Source: Bedellia somnulentella (taxonomy: Eukaryota; Arthropoda; Insecta; Lepidoptera; Bedelliidae). From it: DNA of 64,000 bases. The stretch lies in the NCBI GenBank assembly GCA_963576735.1, contig OY755177.1, forward strand, positions 930,001 through 994,000, given 5' to 3'. The stretch's first letter is position 1; each line of letters starts with the position of its first letter. This document shows positions 33,031-43,772 of this stretch, one piece after another. The position numbers and the translations under genes were made by a program. Below the pieces are notes generated by a model that worked only from the letters and a program-made list of their open reading frames with translations, ran no database searches and had not been told where the DNA came from.

Positions 33031-34064
33031 GTCAATAAATTAGAGTCATGTGAGATAGATGTACAACAACATGGTGAAACTGATGACTATGCGTTAATCT
33101 GCATAAACAATACAACAATCCAGTCATACTTAAATCTAGTTATAAAATAATAAACTATTAACAAACATATAAATACTATGATACAATAAATTAAAACTAC
33201 ATACAAATATTATGATACATATTTTTATATATATACTTAATATATATAATCTTATTATATATAATCATTATCTCTAAATCTTACCTTTTTAGTCCGAACA
33301 AAGAATCCAGTTGGTTCTTTGTATGCTATTCCTGTGCCCAGGTATGTGTCGAATTCCAATAAAGCCATATGTGGACTCCCCTCCCTCCATCACCCATGAA
33401 TCACCGGTTATTTTGGTACACACCTTTACTCGAGGTGTTCGCCTTTCTTTGTTCTTTTATGCGATGTTCTTGTGATTATTTTGTGGGCGCTGAAACGGGT
33501 TTCTTTGATTTTTAACTGCTTTTCGTTTCTTTTAATTTATTTATACAAACACTTCTAATACTTGGTTAATGTGATAGGTAAGAATTTCTCCCATGTTGTT
33601 CATATTCTTTTAAAGTATCAACGTGTTGTATAGGCATTATACAAACCAAGATAGCCTCAGAGTTTATAAAGAAGAACCAATTTTTACTCGCCAATTTGCA
33701 TGAACATTAATATGGTCCGAAGTCAAAAGCCTGAGATCTCTAGGGTTACATACAAATATTTGTTTGGTCTGACATATAGAACGCACCCACGGTCTCCAAA
33801 CCCAACCAGCTGGCCACCTAACCCTTGTATTGTTCCCATGGAAATATACACATAAAAGTGAAATCTATATTCACATTGCTATTTCAATGTCCCTCTGATA
33901 AATCAAATATACTCATCAGATTAGGTACGAAATTAGTAAGGTTAGTTTGATGATTCACGAAATTAATACCATGATCATAACCACATAAATTTCTTCTGCT
34001 CGAAATAAGCCTCTCTAAAGATCTCCTCAACAACTAGTTCGTTAAAAGTTTATTTTTAAATCCT
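33031..34064. other. Mostly unique gap
   Basis: 33130-33290 is highly AT-rich with TATATATAC-type simple sequence. CACGGTCTCCAAACCCAACC then AGCTGGCCACCTAACC at 33790-33825 resembles a minus-strand family D tRNA-like piece. Confidence 0.4.
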
Positions 34065-34077
34065 CATTTCAAAGCCA

Positions 34078-34324
34078 TACATACAAACATATACTCACGG
34101 CTATAAATCCCTATAAAGGGGTAGCCAGAGCTAAGGAACTAGAAGTTCCTCAGCCACTTTTGAAAAATTTAGTGGGGAAAAGAAGGCAAAATAAAGGTTG
34201 TTGGTGATGGGTCTCTAACCGCATCGCCCAAAAATCCCTTAAAAGCCCCAACACCCTTAGTCGCCTCTTACGTACACCCACCGGCAGAAATGGGGTAGTG
34301 TTATTCTAAGCCGACACTACACAG
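34078..34324 (-). mobile_element. SINE-A copy with 12-bp TSD
   Basis: ATTTCAAAGCCA at 34066-34077 and 34326-34337. Tail TACATACAAACATATACTC; head GACACTACACAGC. Confidence 0.9.
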
Positions 34325-34337
34325 CATTTCAAAGCCA

Positions 34338-36229
34338 GAGCCAAATAAATGTACATTTAAGTGAGTACACATATTTAGCTAGTTTTACAAATGTGCGTGC
34401 AATATCTTATTCGCACCATATAATTAAGAGAGTGATGTGCAATTTGAAATACGTCTGAAGTCGCAGGAAGGAGCGTGTAACGTGAATGCTTGTTTTAATC
34501 AACGTCTGTGGACCGACGGACGGACAGGCATCGTCTTAATATAGAACACCTGGGTTGTAAGTATGACAACTTTTGAGGATATTCAAAATGAGTATTTTTG
34601 GTTTATATCCTTTGGGATCCTGGCCGATTGGAGTATTTATAATGGATAATGAAATATGATTGTATTAAACAATAAAAGCTGTCGTATTTGTGGTACAGAC
34701 AATTTTGTTGATAGGCAATAACATGTCTCATAGACTTCAGAAGAATAATCAGAGAGTCACAGTGTTCGGCGAATAAATATTACATTTCATAACTCTTATG
34801 AAAGTATAGACGAATTTAATGTAATTTAACCACACCCATAGAAAATATTCAAAAATAATCAGCCTCCTCAAAACGAATGAGTTCTACGATATCTTTAGAA
34901 TCACAAAAGCTAGTGAGATTTTTCCGACTCAACACCACAAACAAACATTTTTAAACCTATTAACAAAGTCGGAAGTGAAACCAGTGCATATTGCTACTTG
35001 CACATTTGGCATCACCACCCGACAGGTGTAATTCTTAACAGTCGGTAACATTGGGAGGTAACTCCGTCTACAATTACTAATAGTTGTAAGACAACACTCC
35101 ATTGTTTTGTGCTAATGGCCGAGACGGGTCAACGAGGAGTGGAAATAGATTGTATTGTTACTTTAGGCTCAAGTGTTGGTGGTTTTTGACAGTCTGAAGA
35201 ATAGAGAATTTTACAATTCATTGGATTATTTTGTCTATCATATACAAAAGGTACTTACAGATTTTATCCAGCGATCGAAATCCAAATGTTTTTAAAGTGA
35301 TTGATGAATAAGATTGTTTAAAGAATGCCCATTATTGCTTCCTACTACTTATCATTTTAAAAGCTGCAGAATCCTTATAAGGACATTTACAAGTAAAGAC
35401 ACACTAAACGAAAAGAATACAAAAAATTAAACAGCACATTTTGCTTTCTAAAACATACGTTTCAGCATATTTTTGGTTTCCGTATCTAAAGACGCGGTTT
35501 TTTATATTTCTTGATTCGAAAAAAATATGTATATTGATACAACCGTTTTAAAAAAGTGGGCGAAAATAACGAAAATTGTATGTTAAATATTCGCATAAAA
35601 AGACTGGTCACTGCTATAATTTCTAACAAATATTCGTGATAAATAATGGCAAAGGTTCGCTGGTTAAAATATAGTAAAATAATTTCGCATCTGAACTATT
35701 TAGTAAGTCGAGCAGGCTATTTGTCATACGCGACGATCTGGCATACGCTTTCAAGTAGACTTAACAACATTTAGACAGATCAGTGAAAAGAATACTAAAA
35801 CTTACATAAGATACTTAAATTTTATAAGGTCTCAGTTTATTACCTTTCGACTATTCGTTTTGATTTTCATTTGAGATTTAATAATCTAGTGTGCTAAAAA
35901 ATGGTTAAAAAATGTTTGCCAGGATTGTTTAAAGTGACGATTGATCTGACAAGTCTATGCAAATGTCATAAATGAATGAATTTACGATGATCTATTAGGT
36001 TTTTGTATAATTTGTACGGTACATAGAGGTAAAGTACCATTCCATAATTTCCCGTTACTATTGAATAGCCATTAACGGCATTATTTTATTGTTGACCTAT
36101 GTGATTAGGAAATCCACAAAAAGGGTCTTTACATCTGTTGAAAGAAAAAATACTCATTAATTTATTAATTCCAACGCTCTACCATATTAAGGAAGTTCAG
36201 ACTTAAATATGATAGATAATTTATATTTA
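34338..36229. other. Largest repeat-poor gap
   Basis: About 1.9 kb with no intact repeat. GTTTGCCAGGATTGTTTAAA then GTGACGATTGAT at 35915-35950 is a probable LINE-L scrap. CGGACGGACAGGC near 34515 is simple sequence. No gene is recognised. Confidence 0.45.
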
Positions 36230-36476
36230 TATACATACATACATATACTCACGGCTATATTTCCTTGAAGGGGTAGCCAGAGCTAAGGAATTATAAATTC
36301 CTCAGCCACTTTTCGAAGTTGAGTGGGGAAAAGATCGTAAAAATAAAGGGTTTCGGTGACGGGTCTCCAACCACATCGCCCAAAATTCCAATAAAAAGCC
36401 ATAATACCCTTAGTCGCCTCTTAAGACTCCCGTGGTTAGAAAGGGGTAGCGACATTCTAAGCCGGCACTTCACGGC
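36230..36476 (-). mobile_element. SINE-A (CGGGTGTCGTAAG subtype)
   Basis: Tail ATACATACATACATATACTC; head CCGGCACTTCACGGC. The flanks AATTTATATTTAT and AATTTATGTTTAG look like a worn TSD. Confidence 0.85.
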
Positions 36477-36500
36477 AAATTTATGTTTAGTTACTTATAA

Positions 36501-36875
36501 ACGTAAACGTCATAAGACATAAACGTTCACGCCGTTTATCCCCGAAGGGGTTGGCAGAGGTACCAATACTCCTGAACTCACATGGCAAGCGCCATCTAGT
36601 TTCCAGAGAAGGTACCCACGTTTTGCTTAGACAGTGTACTCACGTGATAGGGGGCAGGCCTATCGCCGTTTTGAACGAATACACTGTCACATGACTAAGT
36701 ACAACTCAGCCATGTGGGTTTCCTCACGATGTTTTCCCTCACCGTTAGCAACCATGATAAATTAACCACACATATGACTTTAGAAAAGACAAATTGGTGT
36801 AGGCCCGTCCCAGGATTGGAACTCACGCCCTTCTGTTTTCGGGCGGTTGTTCTACCCACTGGACTATCATGTCGC
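36501..36875 (-). mobile_element. SINE-B (CTAGATGGCGCT subtype), full length, 12-bp TSD
   Basis: AGTTACTTATAA at 36489-36500 and 36876-36887 bounds a complete copy, including a tRNA-derived head (minus strand CATGATAGTCCAGTGGGTAG; box B GAGTTCCAATCCTGGG). It is the only full-length copy of this subtype here, and its head differs from other SINE-B heads (AGAAGGGCGTGAG). Confidence 0.92.
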
Positions 36876-36887
36876 AGTTACTTATAA

Positions 36888-37247
36888 TAGTTCTAAAAGT
36901 TTTCAAGTCTATTTCCGTCTGCTACAAACGCATTGTTTCGACTCAGTGTTTGTTTGCTCTAGCCATTACATTATTGTCACAAGGTAAGTTTAGAGTGTTC
37001 TTCGCACATTAAATATAATAGGTCTTCGCTGATGATTCATTGGTGTCGTCGGCCGCTGACGCTGATCAAGCGGAGCTGTTGCAATCAAACGAATGGATAG
37101 CTGGCTAATTATTTGATAGTGTTTTTTTTTGTCTTAGCTTATTTTAGTTTTATTTGGATACTACTTTTGTAAGTATTTGAATGATGTATGTAGAGTTGGC
37201 GAGTATTTTTCTAACATACTTATAAATAGTGATTAATTTCGATCGGG
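36888..37247. other. Unique gap
   Basis: A GC-richer piece at 37045-37085 (CGTCGGCCGCTGACGCTG) has no supported function. Confidence 0.45.
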
Positions 37248-37260
37248 ATAGATAGACTTT

Positions 37261-37604
37261 CTTTCCTTTATTTATTCTTTATTTATTAGTAATAATCCCC
37301 ATCCACATGAGGTTTTCATGAACAAAAAGATTTAAATTATGTGATAGTTAGGCGTTTTCAACATTTGCATTCTATCTGAAAAGATAGACAAGTGGCCTTC
37401 CGAATTAGTAAAAAATTCGGAGGTAGGAAACGCAAACACTACTAAAACGTGTAAGAGAAATAAAGGATAGAAGAAATTCGCGCTGGCAGCCATTGACACG
37501 GTAGCTCAATTGGCAAGAGCGACGGGGGCGTATACCCGAGGTCGCGGGTTCGAATCCCGCCTGTGTCGAAATATTTCTTTCCTTTATTTATTCTTTATTT
37601 ATTA
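37261..37604 (+). mobile_element. SINE-C, permuted head-to-tail unit, 13-bp TSD
   Basis: Order is tail (CTTTCCTTTATTTATTC … CCACATGAGG), linker (TTAGGCGTTTTCAACATTTG …), tRNA-like body at 37495-37567 (box B GGGTTCGAATCCC), then tail again. ATAGATAGACTTT at 37248-37260 and 37605-37617 is the TSD. The copy starts inside the tail of one unit and ends in the tail of the next, so its RNA came from a tandem or circular template. It is the only SINE-C here without an inversion. Confidence 0.88.
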
Positions 37605-37872
37605 ATAGATAGACTTTTTTTAAGTGCCACTTTACATGATCCTGTCTAAATTTACTTACTGTTTGGCCATCAGCATATATTTCTCAATACGGTCATTGAT
37701 TTATTTGAACACTTTATTGCATACAAATACAATGTTTTTATATAGGTACAGATCATTAGAACTAAGTACAGAAGTCGCTGAGTGTGATAAATTCCTCAAC
37801 TTTAAAAAGCCCAAACGATCACGCCATATATTTTCGAAGCGTGCGTAAATTATTGCGTGATATTATCACCAG

Positions 37873-38011
37873 CAGGGCAAGCAAGAGCACTATTTTATCG
37901 ACACGATAACGGTTAGAATGAGATGGCAGTATACGATACTAAGTAAGTGCGTAAGAGATGGCTGCTTTATCCCACGCGATAACTAGTTTAAACACCGCTC
38001 GTGCTTGCCGT
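37873..38011. mobile_element. MITE-M copy 2
   Basis: CAGGGCAAGCAAGAGCAC at the left and GCTCGTGCTTGCC at the right. The interior TTATCGACACGATAACGGTT is inverted relative to 5021-5168. Confidence 0.78.
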
Positions 38012-38205
38012 ACACACGTGAAAGGGGGCAGGAATATTGCTGTTTTGTACGTATACACTGTCACATGACCTAGTGCGACTAGATCATGTGGGTTTCATCA
38101 CGATGTTTTCTCTCACCGTTAACCACCAAGACAAATTAACCACTCGGGGATCGAACCGACGCCTTGCATGATAGGCGCACGTTCCAACCTCAGAGCTATT
38201 TTGAC
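38012..38205 (-). mobile_element. SINE-B relative with a different tRNA head
   Basis: CACACGTGAAAGGGGGCAGG, the core (minus strand GTGAGAGAAAACATCGTGAT) and a head whose minus strand reads ATAGCTCTGAGGTTGGAACG then GGTTCGATCCCCG. The head differs from other SINE-Bs, suggesting a separate tRNA source. It abuts MITE-M. Confidence 0.7.
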
Positions 38206-38959
38206 AAAATGAATCGCTCAAAAACAACAATAATTATATATTTTTTATTTTGATAACATAACTACAACAACCTACCCCAATGACTTCTCCATTGACCGGT
38301 CTCTAGTTTAGATAATCATATCAACCGGCTTCTCTTATCTTGATCTATTCAATTTTATTAACTTTATTTTATTTATTTATTTAAAGCCAACCAACAGTTC
38401 AAGAACAGAAATATCACATAAATAAAAGCAGGTATATACAGCTGGTCCTTAAACCAATTACAGGTCAGCATATGAAGTACAATTTTGATAATTAGACACA
38501 TTAAATTTTAGTGAATTCTAATAAAAATAGAATTTACAAAGTATGTTAAAAAGTTTTGATAGATATTCCTAAAAATAACTCATAAAATGGTACAGCATGT
38601 ACCAGTATGTACCATTTTATGTACATCAACTGAAATAAGAGTACCAGTAAAACACAAATAGCATTTACCTAGAATAATGTCTGGTTCTAGTTTATTTAGA
38701 TTATACAACTCCAACAAATTCTACTTGGCACCGTTTATATCAACTGATCCGCGATTATACTAAATAATAAATCAGGGTTTTCTTAATCCCTCATAGTAAA
38801 TATTAATTGCGTAGTGGTTTTATAATAGCAGCAGTAACAGTAATAAATGTAATAAAAATGTTGTGAATAACGCTTTATAGTTTTTATTTGGTTTAAATAG
38901 TTTTTTGTAATAAAATTTGTGTTTTTAGGATGCTTTGTGTTAGAATATTTCGTTTTTGT
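38206..38959. other. Unique gap with possible LINE 3' end
   Basis: TTTATTTATTTATTTAAAGC followed by CAACCAACAGTTCAAGAACA near 38367-38405 has the shape of a minus-strand non-LTR 3' UTR with a (TAAA)n tail, but I do not recognise the element. ATGTACCATTTTATG with its inverse occurs near 38585-38620. Confidence 0.35.
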
Positions 38960-38966
38960 GAAACAC

Positions 38967-39214
38967 ATACATACATACATATACTCACGGCTATAAATCC
39001 CTTAACGGGGTAGCCAGAGCTTTGGAATGCGAAATTCCTCAGCCACTTTTGGAAGTTGATTGGGGAAAAGATGGTAATAATAAATGTTTTTGGTGACGTG
39101 TCTTCAACCACATCGCCCAAAAATTACTTAAAAAGCCTCTATACCTTTAGTCTTCTCTTACGATCACCCACGGGTAGAAATGGGGTAGTGTTATTCTAAG
39201 CCAACACTACACGG
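38967..39214 (-). mobile_element. SINE-A (GTTAAGGG subtype), 7-bp TSD
   Basis: GAAACAC flanks at about 38960-38966 and 39215-39221. Full length from CATACATACATACATATAC to CCAACACTACACGGC. Confidence 0.85.
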
Positions 39215-39374
39215 CGAAACACGTTAATAATTTAAGTTCCTGAGCAACAGAGAGTAAAGACAATTTATGTAACTCGATAGAACTTATAAAGAGGAATGGT
39301 AGTAATTTAAATATGCTGATATGCCACGTACGTAAGCCTTTTTTATATGTACTGCTACATTATATATAAATATG

Positions 39375-39522
39375 TGCCGTGTAGTGCCGGCTTAAAGGTT
39401 TTTGGTGATTGGTCTCCAACCGCATCGCCCAAAAATCAAATAAAAAGCCCCGATACCCTTAGTCGCCTCTTTGACACCCGTGGGTAGATGGGTAGCGACA
39501 TTCTAAGCCGGCACTACACGGC
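39375..39522. mobile_element. Rearranged SINE-A with both ends as heads
   Basis: Starts GCCGTGTAGTGCCGGCTTA and ends with its exact reverse complement, TAAGCCGGCACTACACGGC. Between is the minus-strand 5' half of SINE-A (AAGGTTTTTGGTGATTGGTC …). The 3' half and tail are missing. The result mimics a 148-bp MITE with 19-bp terminal inverted repeats. Confidence 0.8.
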
Positions 39523-40074
39523 TAAGTCGCTACATAGTACTATCCTAGCTTATCTTTTGAGCTCAATTAACATCTATCTCCAAATATGAGTATGTCATTT
39601 AGTTTTTAATACTTCGGACGCCTGTTTTTTTTATTTGATTTAATCAATGATGGGTTCTCCCTGCACTTTCTTTTTTTACTCTCATTGCGGTAAACAGTAT
39701 CTGACGACCGCTCTGAAAGATCTTGACAAACCTCTGTTGCCTATATACTACTATTCTACCCTTTTAAGACAACCACTGGCTTTAATTCGACTGTCCATCG
39801 CATATCCGATGTGTGTCCTCCTCATTAAATTGAAGAGAAGAGAAGAGAAACTACACAACTGTAGAAACGTAACGTATGCTACAGATCCTGAACCATTCCG
39901 CGTTTTTATTGAATAGTAAGTCTCTTAGATCTATTCCAATTCACGTATAGGTTTGCTCGCTCGACCGTCTACAAAATCTTTTTTCCCCCCTTAAAAATAT
40001 TAACACCATTTTAAAAAGTTAGCACATAGCAGTAGATCCTTTTTTTGGCTAAAGCTGTAGACAATCATGAAGAT
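39523..40074. other. Unique gap
   Basis: An 89-codon plus-strand frame at 39647-39916 has no recognisable family. No gene is called. Confidence 0.4.
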
Positions 40075-40720
40075 AACAATTTCCAAATTAAAATTTTGAA
40101 GTTTGCTAGTTTTATTCAATTTCAAATTCCATCACTCCCAACTGCCGCGCCGCACCAAGGTAAAAATATAATGAGTCATAACTCATACGTTTACCGCGAG
40201 CCGTCAAGTGCGAGTCTCTTCTCAGACACGTGGATTACTACCATCAAAATAGATACGATTTTCTTAGAACCATCATCATGTACTTACATCGTTAATAATT
40301 TTCCAAATTAAATTTTTAAATTCTGCTAGTTCCTCCATTTTCAAATTCCATTACTCCTAACTGCCGCGCCGCGCCGTACCAAGGTAAAAATATAATGAGT
40401 CATAACTCATACGTTTACCGCGAGCCGTCAAGTGCGAGTCTCTTCTTAGACACGTGGATTACTACCATCAAAATAGATACGATTTTCTTAGAACCATCAT
40501 CATGTACTTACATCGTTAATAATTTTCCAAATTCAATTTTTAAATTCTGCTAGTTCCTCCATTTTCAAATTCCATTACTCCTAACTGCCGCGCCGCGCCG
40601 TACCAAGGTAAAAATATAATGAGTCATAACTCATACGTTTACCGCGAGCCGTCAAGTGCGAGTCTCTTCTCAGACACGTGGATTACTACCATCAAAATAG
40701 ATACGATTTTCTTAGAACCA
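40075..40720. repeat. Three tandem copies of a 224-bp unit with bZIP and E-box sites
   Basis: TTCCAAATT recurs at 40081, 40301 and 40525, and CCGTCAAGTG at 40201, 40425 and 40649. The period is 224 bp, the first unit being 4 bp shorter. Units 2 and 3 are nearly identical; unit 1 is more diverged. Each unit holds ATGAGTCATAACTCAT (palindromic, with the AP-1-type TGAGTCA), a GC-rich CTGCCGCGCCGC core and ACACGTGG (E-box). The array ends abruptly at TTAGAACCA. It does not match any SINE here. Confidence 0.88.
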
Positions 40721-41272
40721 AGCAAATGAATTGCAATGTTCGGACATTTTAATGTAGCATGTAAATGTTGCTCAATTTTATTGCGGAACATAAAACGACA
40801 TGTGTTTTACAATAACATTCCGTGAATTGGGCTTCATATACCATTCAATTAATTAGATAGGTTGAAGCTATAATCTTTGATATTTTATATGCAATTAGCG
40901 AGTTTCGTTTGACGGTTTGTCTCACGTTGGATTGGTCAGAATCGTATTAAATGCTGGAATTCGATTTTGGTTTTATGCGCTTCGTAATACTTATAGTGTT
41001 CATAAAATACGAGATTTTGGTTTAGATATAAGTCAAAAATTATTTGATTTTATTCAACTAGAATTTGTTTGTTGCGAAATAGTATTCATAAAATTTTTAA
41101 TTTTCTAAAGTTGCTTACAAAATAATGTACACACTAGTATAATATACGTTTTATAGTAATTTGATTTATTTTGTCAATAATATTTCAATATACTATAATC
41201 TCAAAATTTATTAGCATAAATTCTGAAAATAGCCATTCTGTAGGTATTTTGCAACAGGAGAGGCGGAGAGCA
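40721..41272. other. Unique AT-rich gap
   Basis: A 63-codon frame at 40917-41108 is not recognisable. Nothing else seen. Confidence 0.45.
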
Positions 41273-41409
41273 AGGGCAAGCACGAGCGCTATTTTATCGA
41301 CACGATAACGGTTAGAATGAGATAGCAGTATACGATACTAAGTAAGTGCGTAAAAGATGGCTGCTTTATCCCACGCGATAACTAGTTTAAACACTGCTCG
41401 TACTAGCCG
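41273..41409. mobile_element. MITE-M copy 3
   Basis: AGGGCAAGCACGAGCGC on the left and GCTCGTACTAGCC on the right. Same orientation as 37873-38011 with few differences, so the two are recent relatives. Confidence 0.78.
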
Positions 41410-41436
41410 GGCAGGTGATTTAAAGAATCTTTCGTG

Positions 41437-41517
41437 TGGTCTCTAGCCGTTCAATCGCTTAAAATCCCAGCACCTTTTGTCACCACTCAAGACAGCTGTG
41501 GAAAGAAATGGGATAAA
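41437..41517 (-). mobile_element. SINE-A, worn 5' fragment
   Basis: GTGGTCTCTAGCCG, CTTAAAATCCCAGCACC and GTGGAAAGAAATGGG follow the minus-strand SINE-A order at low identity. Confidence 0.45.
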
Positions 41518-41796
41518 CAAGTTTAATGACTAACCAATCTTCCTACTTCAACTATTAAAAATAAATAAATATAATTCATTCGAACATCTTGAAATACCAC
41601 TATAATTTATAACCGAAACACTTCTAATTAAAAATACATTTACATTATTTATTTCAAATCCCCGATATTTGACCCCAAAACCTATTCAGATTTGAAGACC
41701 AAAACTTTTTTCTAACTAAAACACTAGCAGCAATAGTTATAAAATGTATTCAGAATCTGTAAAAGCGAACGTGAAATTGAAAAATACCTTCCCAGT

Positions 41797-41830
41797 TATA
41801 AATAAGCGCCTCACCTCGGATCCATCAGTG
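41797..41830 (+). promoter_or_regulatory. Candidate core promoter: TATA box plus arthropod initiator
   Basis: TATAAATA starts at 41797 and TCAGTG sits at 41825-41830, placing the A of the initiator exactly 30 bp after the first T of the TATA box. Insect TATA promoters commonly use this spacing with a TCAKTY-type initiator. The sequence between (GCGCCTCACCTCGGATCC) is GC-rich in an AT-rich setting. The first downstream ATG, near 41904, opens only a 21-codon frame, so an intron would have to follow. No coding exon is identified. Confidence 0.35.
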
Positions 41831-42083
41831 TAAAACTTATAAAATATCGACGAAACACACCGACTTGTCACGGGCTATTTTTGACACACGGATTATATAG
41901 ACTATGTTATTTGTAGAAGAGACTTCGGTAATTAGAAAAAGATATTTACATGCTCTCATAATAAGGTGATACAGTTTATGCAGATTTCAATTTAACTTGC
42001 TTGACTGTTACTTATATCATTTGATACTAGGTACTGATGGGCTGTTATAAGATAATTGTAATTAAATTGCAGGTATTATATGC
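41831..42083. other. Possible 5' leader, otherwise unique
   Basis: If the promoter at 41797 is real, transcription would enter here. TCGGTAATT near 41925 is a weak donor-like site. Nothing is conserved that I can recognise. Confidence 0.25.
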
Positions 42084-42420
42084 AGCTGTGTAGTGTCGGC
42101 TTAGAATAGCTCTACCCATTTCTTCCGGTGGCTTCATTGGGGCTTTTAAGGGATTTTCGGGCGATGCGGTTGGATACCTCTCACTAACAATATTTATTTA
42201 CTATCTTTTCCCCACTCAACTTCCAAAAAAAGGCTGAGTATTTTATCATTCCGAAGCTCTGGTTACCCCGTTTTACGATTTATAGCCGTGAGTATAGCAC
42301 CAACAACAACTTTTGTCACCATATTTTCCCCAAACAACTTTCAAAAGAGGCTTTGAAATTTCTAACTGCCTAACTGCTACTCCTTCAAGGGATTAATAGC
42401 CGTGACTTAATGTATGTATT
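42084..42420 (+). mobile_element. SINE-A followed by a second worn SINE-A 3' half
   Basis: The first copy is 42084-42296 (GCTGTGTAGTGTCGGC to CCGTGAGTATAG), missing the CGTAAGAGGCG stretch. From 42299 the block restarts at CACCAACAACAACTTTTG and runs to AGCCGTGACTTAATGTATG. The second half is more diverged. Confidence 0.75.
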
Positions 42421-43003
42421 ATACAAAGATAGTATTTGAATCTTAGTATATCTGAAAAGAAATCAGCCACAAATACACGAATTAATCTTCGTAACTATTT
42501 TTAGAAAATACAATAATCTGTTTACAAATGACATTTCATCACAGATAATATAATACTATATTAGTATAAATTTGACACTAAGAATTTAAAACAAATGTAA
42601 TTGAATTTGCAACCTTTTGCCTCGGTCGCTACTGTACAACTTTTCGTGACCCCCTTAAACTAACTCATCTGCGTCTACCCAATCTTTGCCCATCCACGTT
42701 ACGAGCGGAAGTGTACCATTTCAAAGGCGCATTCCTGTTACCTGTACAGTATAAATAAACAAGGAATAGCGGATAACCGGTCGGGAGTGATCGGTCACGC
42801 CCCGAACACACTTTGATGTTACAGTTTTGTGCCAAACTGTACCTATCGGCCTCCTTGTATTAAACTTCATGGAATTGATTGCGATCCAGTTTTAAAAGGA
42901 ACATGTAGTTTGATTGCAAGAAGTAATTGAGAGTTTGTGATGGTTTTTGGAATGGAGTTAATATGTGCTGCAGTTTTATTGTAATAGCGTACTCTGAAAG
43001 AAG
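42421..43003. other. Unique gap with a TATA-like site
   Basis: TATAAATA occurs at about 42750 in a GC-richer stretch (CTGTACAGTATAAATAAAC, then GGATAACCGGTCGGGAGTG). No initiator lies at the right spacing, so I do not call a promoter. Confidence 0.4.
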
Positions 43004-43091
43004 ATACATACATACATACATATTCTCACGCCGTTAGTTCCCATTGGGGTAGGCAGAGACTATCGATCGCCACTTTGTACGATCTTGGCAA
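43004..43091 (-). mobile_element. LINE-L 3' end
   Basis: ACATACATACATACATATTC is the tail; GTTAGTTCCCATTGGGGTAG then CTATCGATCGCCACTTTG is the body. Heavily 5'-truncated. Confidence 0.72.
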
Positions 43092-43125
43092 CAAGAAGAT
43101 CTTAGAAATAAATTTACAACTCTAT

Positions 43126-43263
43126 CGCCCGATTTCTGAATTGAGTATTCAAGCTAAGAACGACTTAAGTATCGTTTTGTCTCATTCAGTTGTTAAGATT
43201 TCAATGCGACAGAACGATACTTAAGTTGTTCTCAGCTGGAATACTCAATTCAGAAATCAGGCG
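43126..43263. mobile_element. 138-bp foldback MITE
   Basis: The left arm 43126-43176 (CGCCCGATTTCTGAATTGAG …) and right arm 43213-43263 (… CTCAATTCAGAAATCAGGCG) are inverted repeats matching at about 46 of 51 positions around a ~36-nt loop. TAT occurs on both sides (43123-43125, 43264-43266), a possible 3-bp TSD. There is no coding capacity and the superfamily is unassigned. Confidence 0.8.
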
Positions 43264-43504
43264 TATGTTTACGTTTAGGGTAAAAATGTAAAGACATAAC
43301 TAGGCTGGGTTTGAAATTACATTTAACCTTATTTTGGATTAAACTTACCTCAGTGTTAGAAATATTTTGAAGTATTATTTATTACACTAAAAAAGAAACA
43401 GAAAAATGACAGTTTTGAGAGTAAGAGGTTTAACATGCTAACGTCACTTTATGAACAGCTGTGTTGCAAATTGCATTGGAAAACTAAAAGCGAAATATAT
43501 GTAT

Positions 43505-43745
43505 TTACATACATACATTACATATACTCACGGCCATAGGTCCCAAAAAGGGGTAGCCAGAGCTTCAGAGCTAGAAACTTTTCAGCCGCATTTGGAAGTT
43601 GATATGAAGTTATATATTATTGTTATTTATCTGCTGTGTTCTGCCGGTTTAGAATAGCACTTACTTATTTATTCCCTTTCATGTCGTACGAAGTGACTTG
43701 TATTGGGGCTTTTAAATGTTGGATGAGCAATGTGGCTCTTGTGAC
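43505..43745. mobile_element. Two worn SINE-A pieces, tail to minus and head to plus
   Basis: 43508-43603 is a minus-strand 3' part (ATACTCACGGCCATAGGTCC, GGCCATAAATCCC-type subtype). 43633-43745 is a plus-strand 5' part (GCTGTGTTCTGCCGGTTTAG … GTATTGGGGC). A 30-bp AT-rich spacer separates them. Confidence 0.65.
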
Positions 43746-43772
43746 TTATTTCCAATCATCTTTCATTTTAAT

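Noticed and set aside
40045..40720. CRISPR-like or satellite array
   Set aside because: Only three 224-bp units without spacers, in a eukaryotic genome; called a local tandem repeat instead.
42740..42800. TATAAATA at about 42750 as a promoter
   Set aside because: No initiator at 28-34 bp downstream and no supporting downstream signal.
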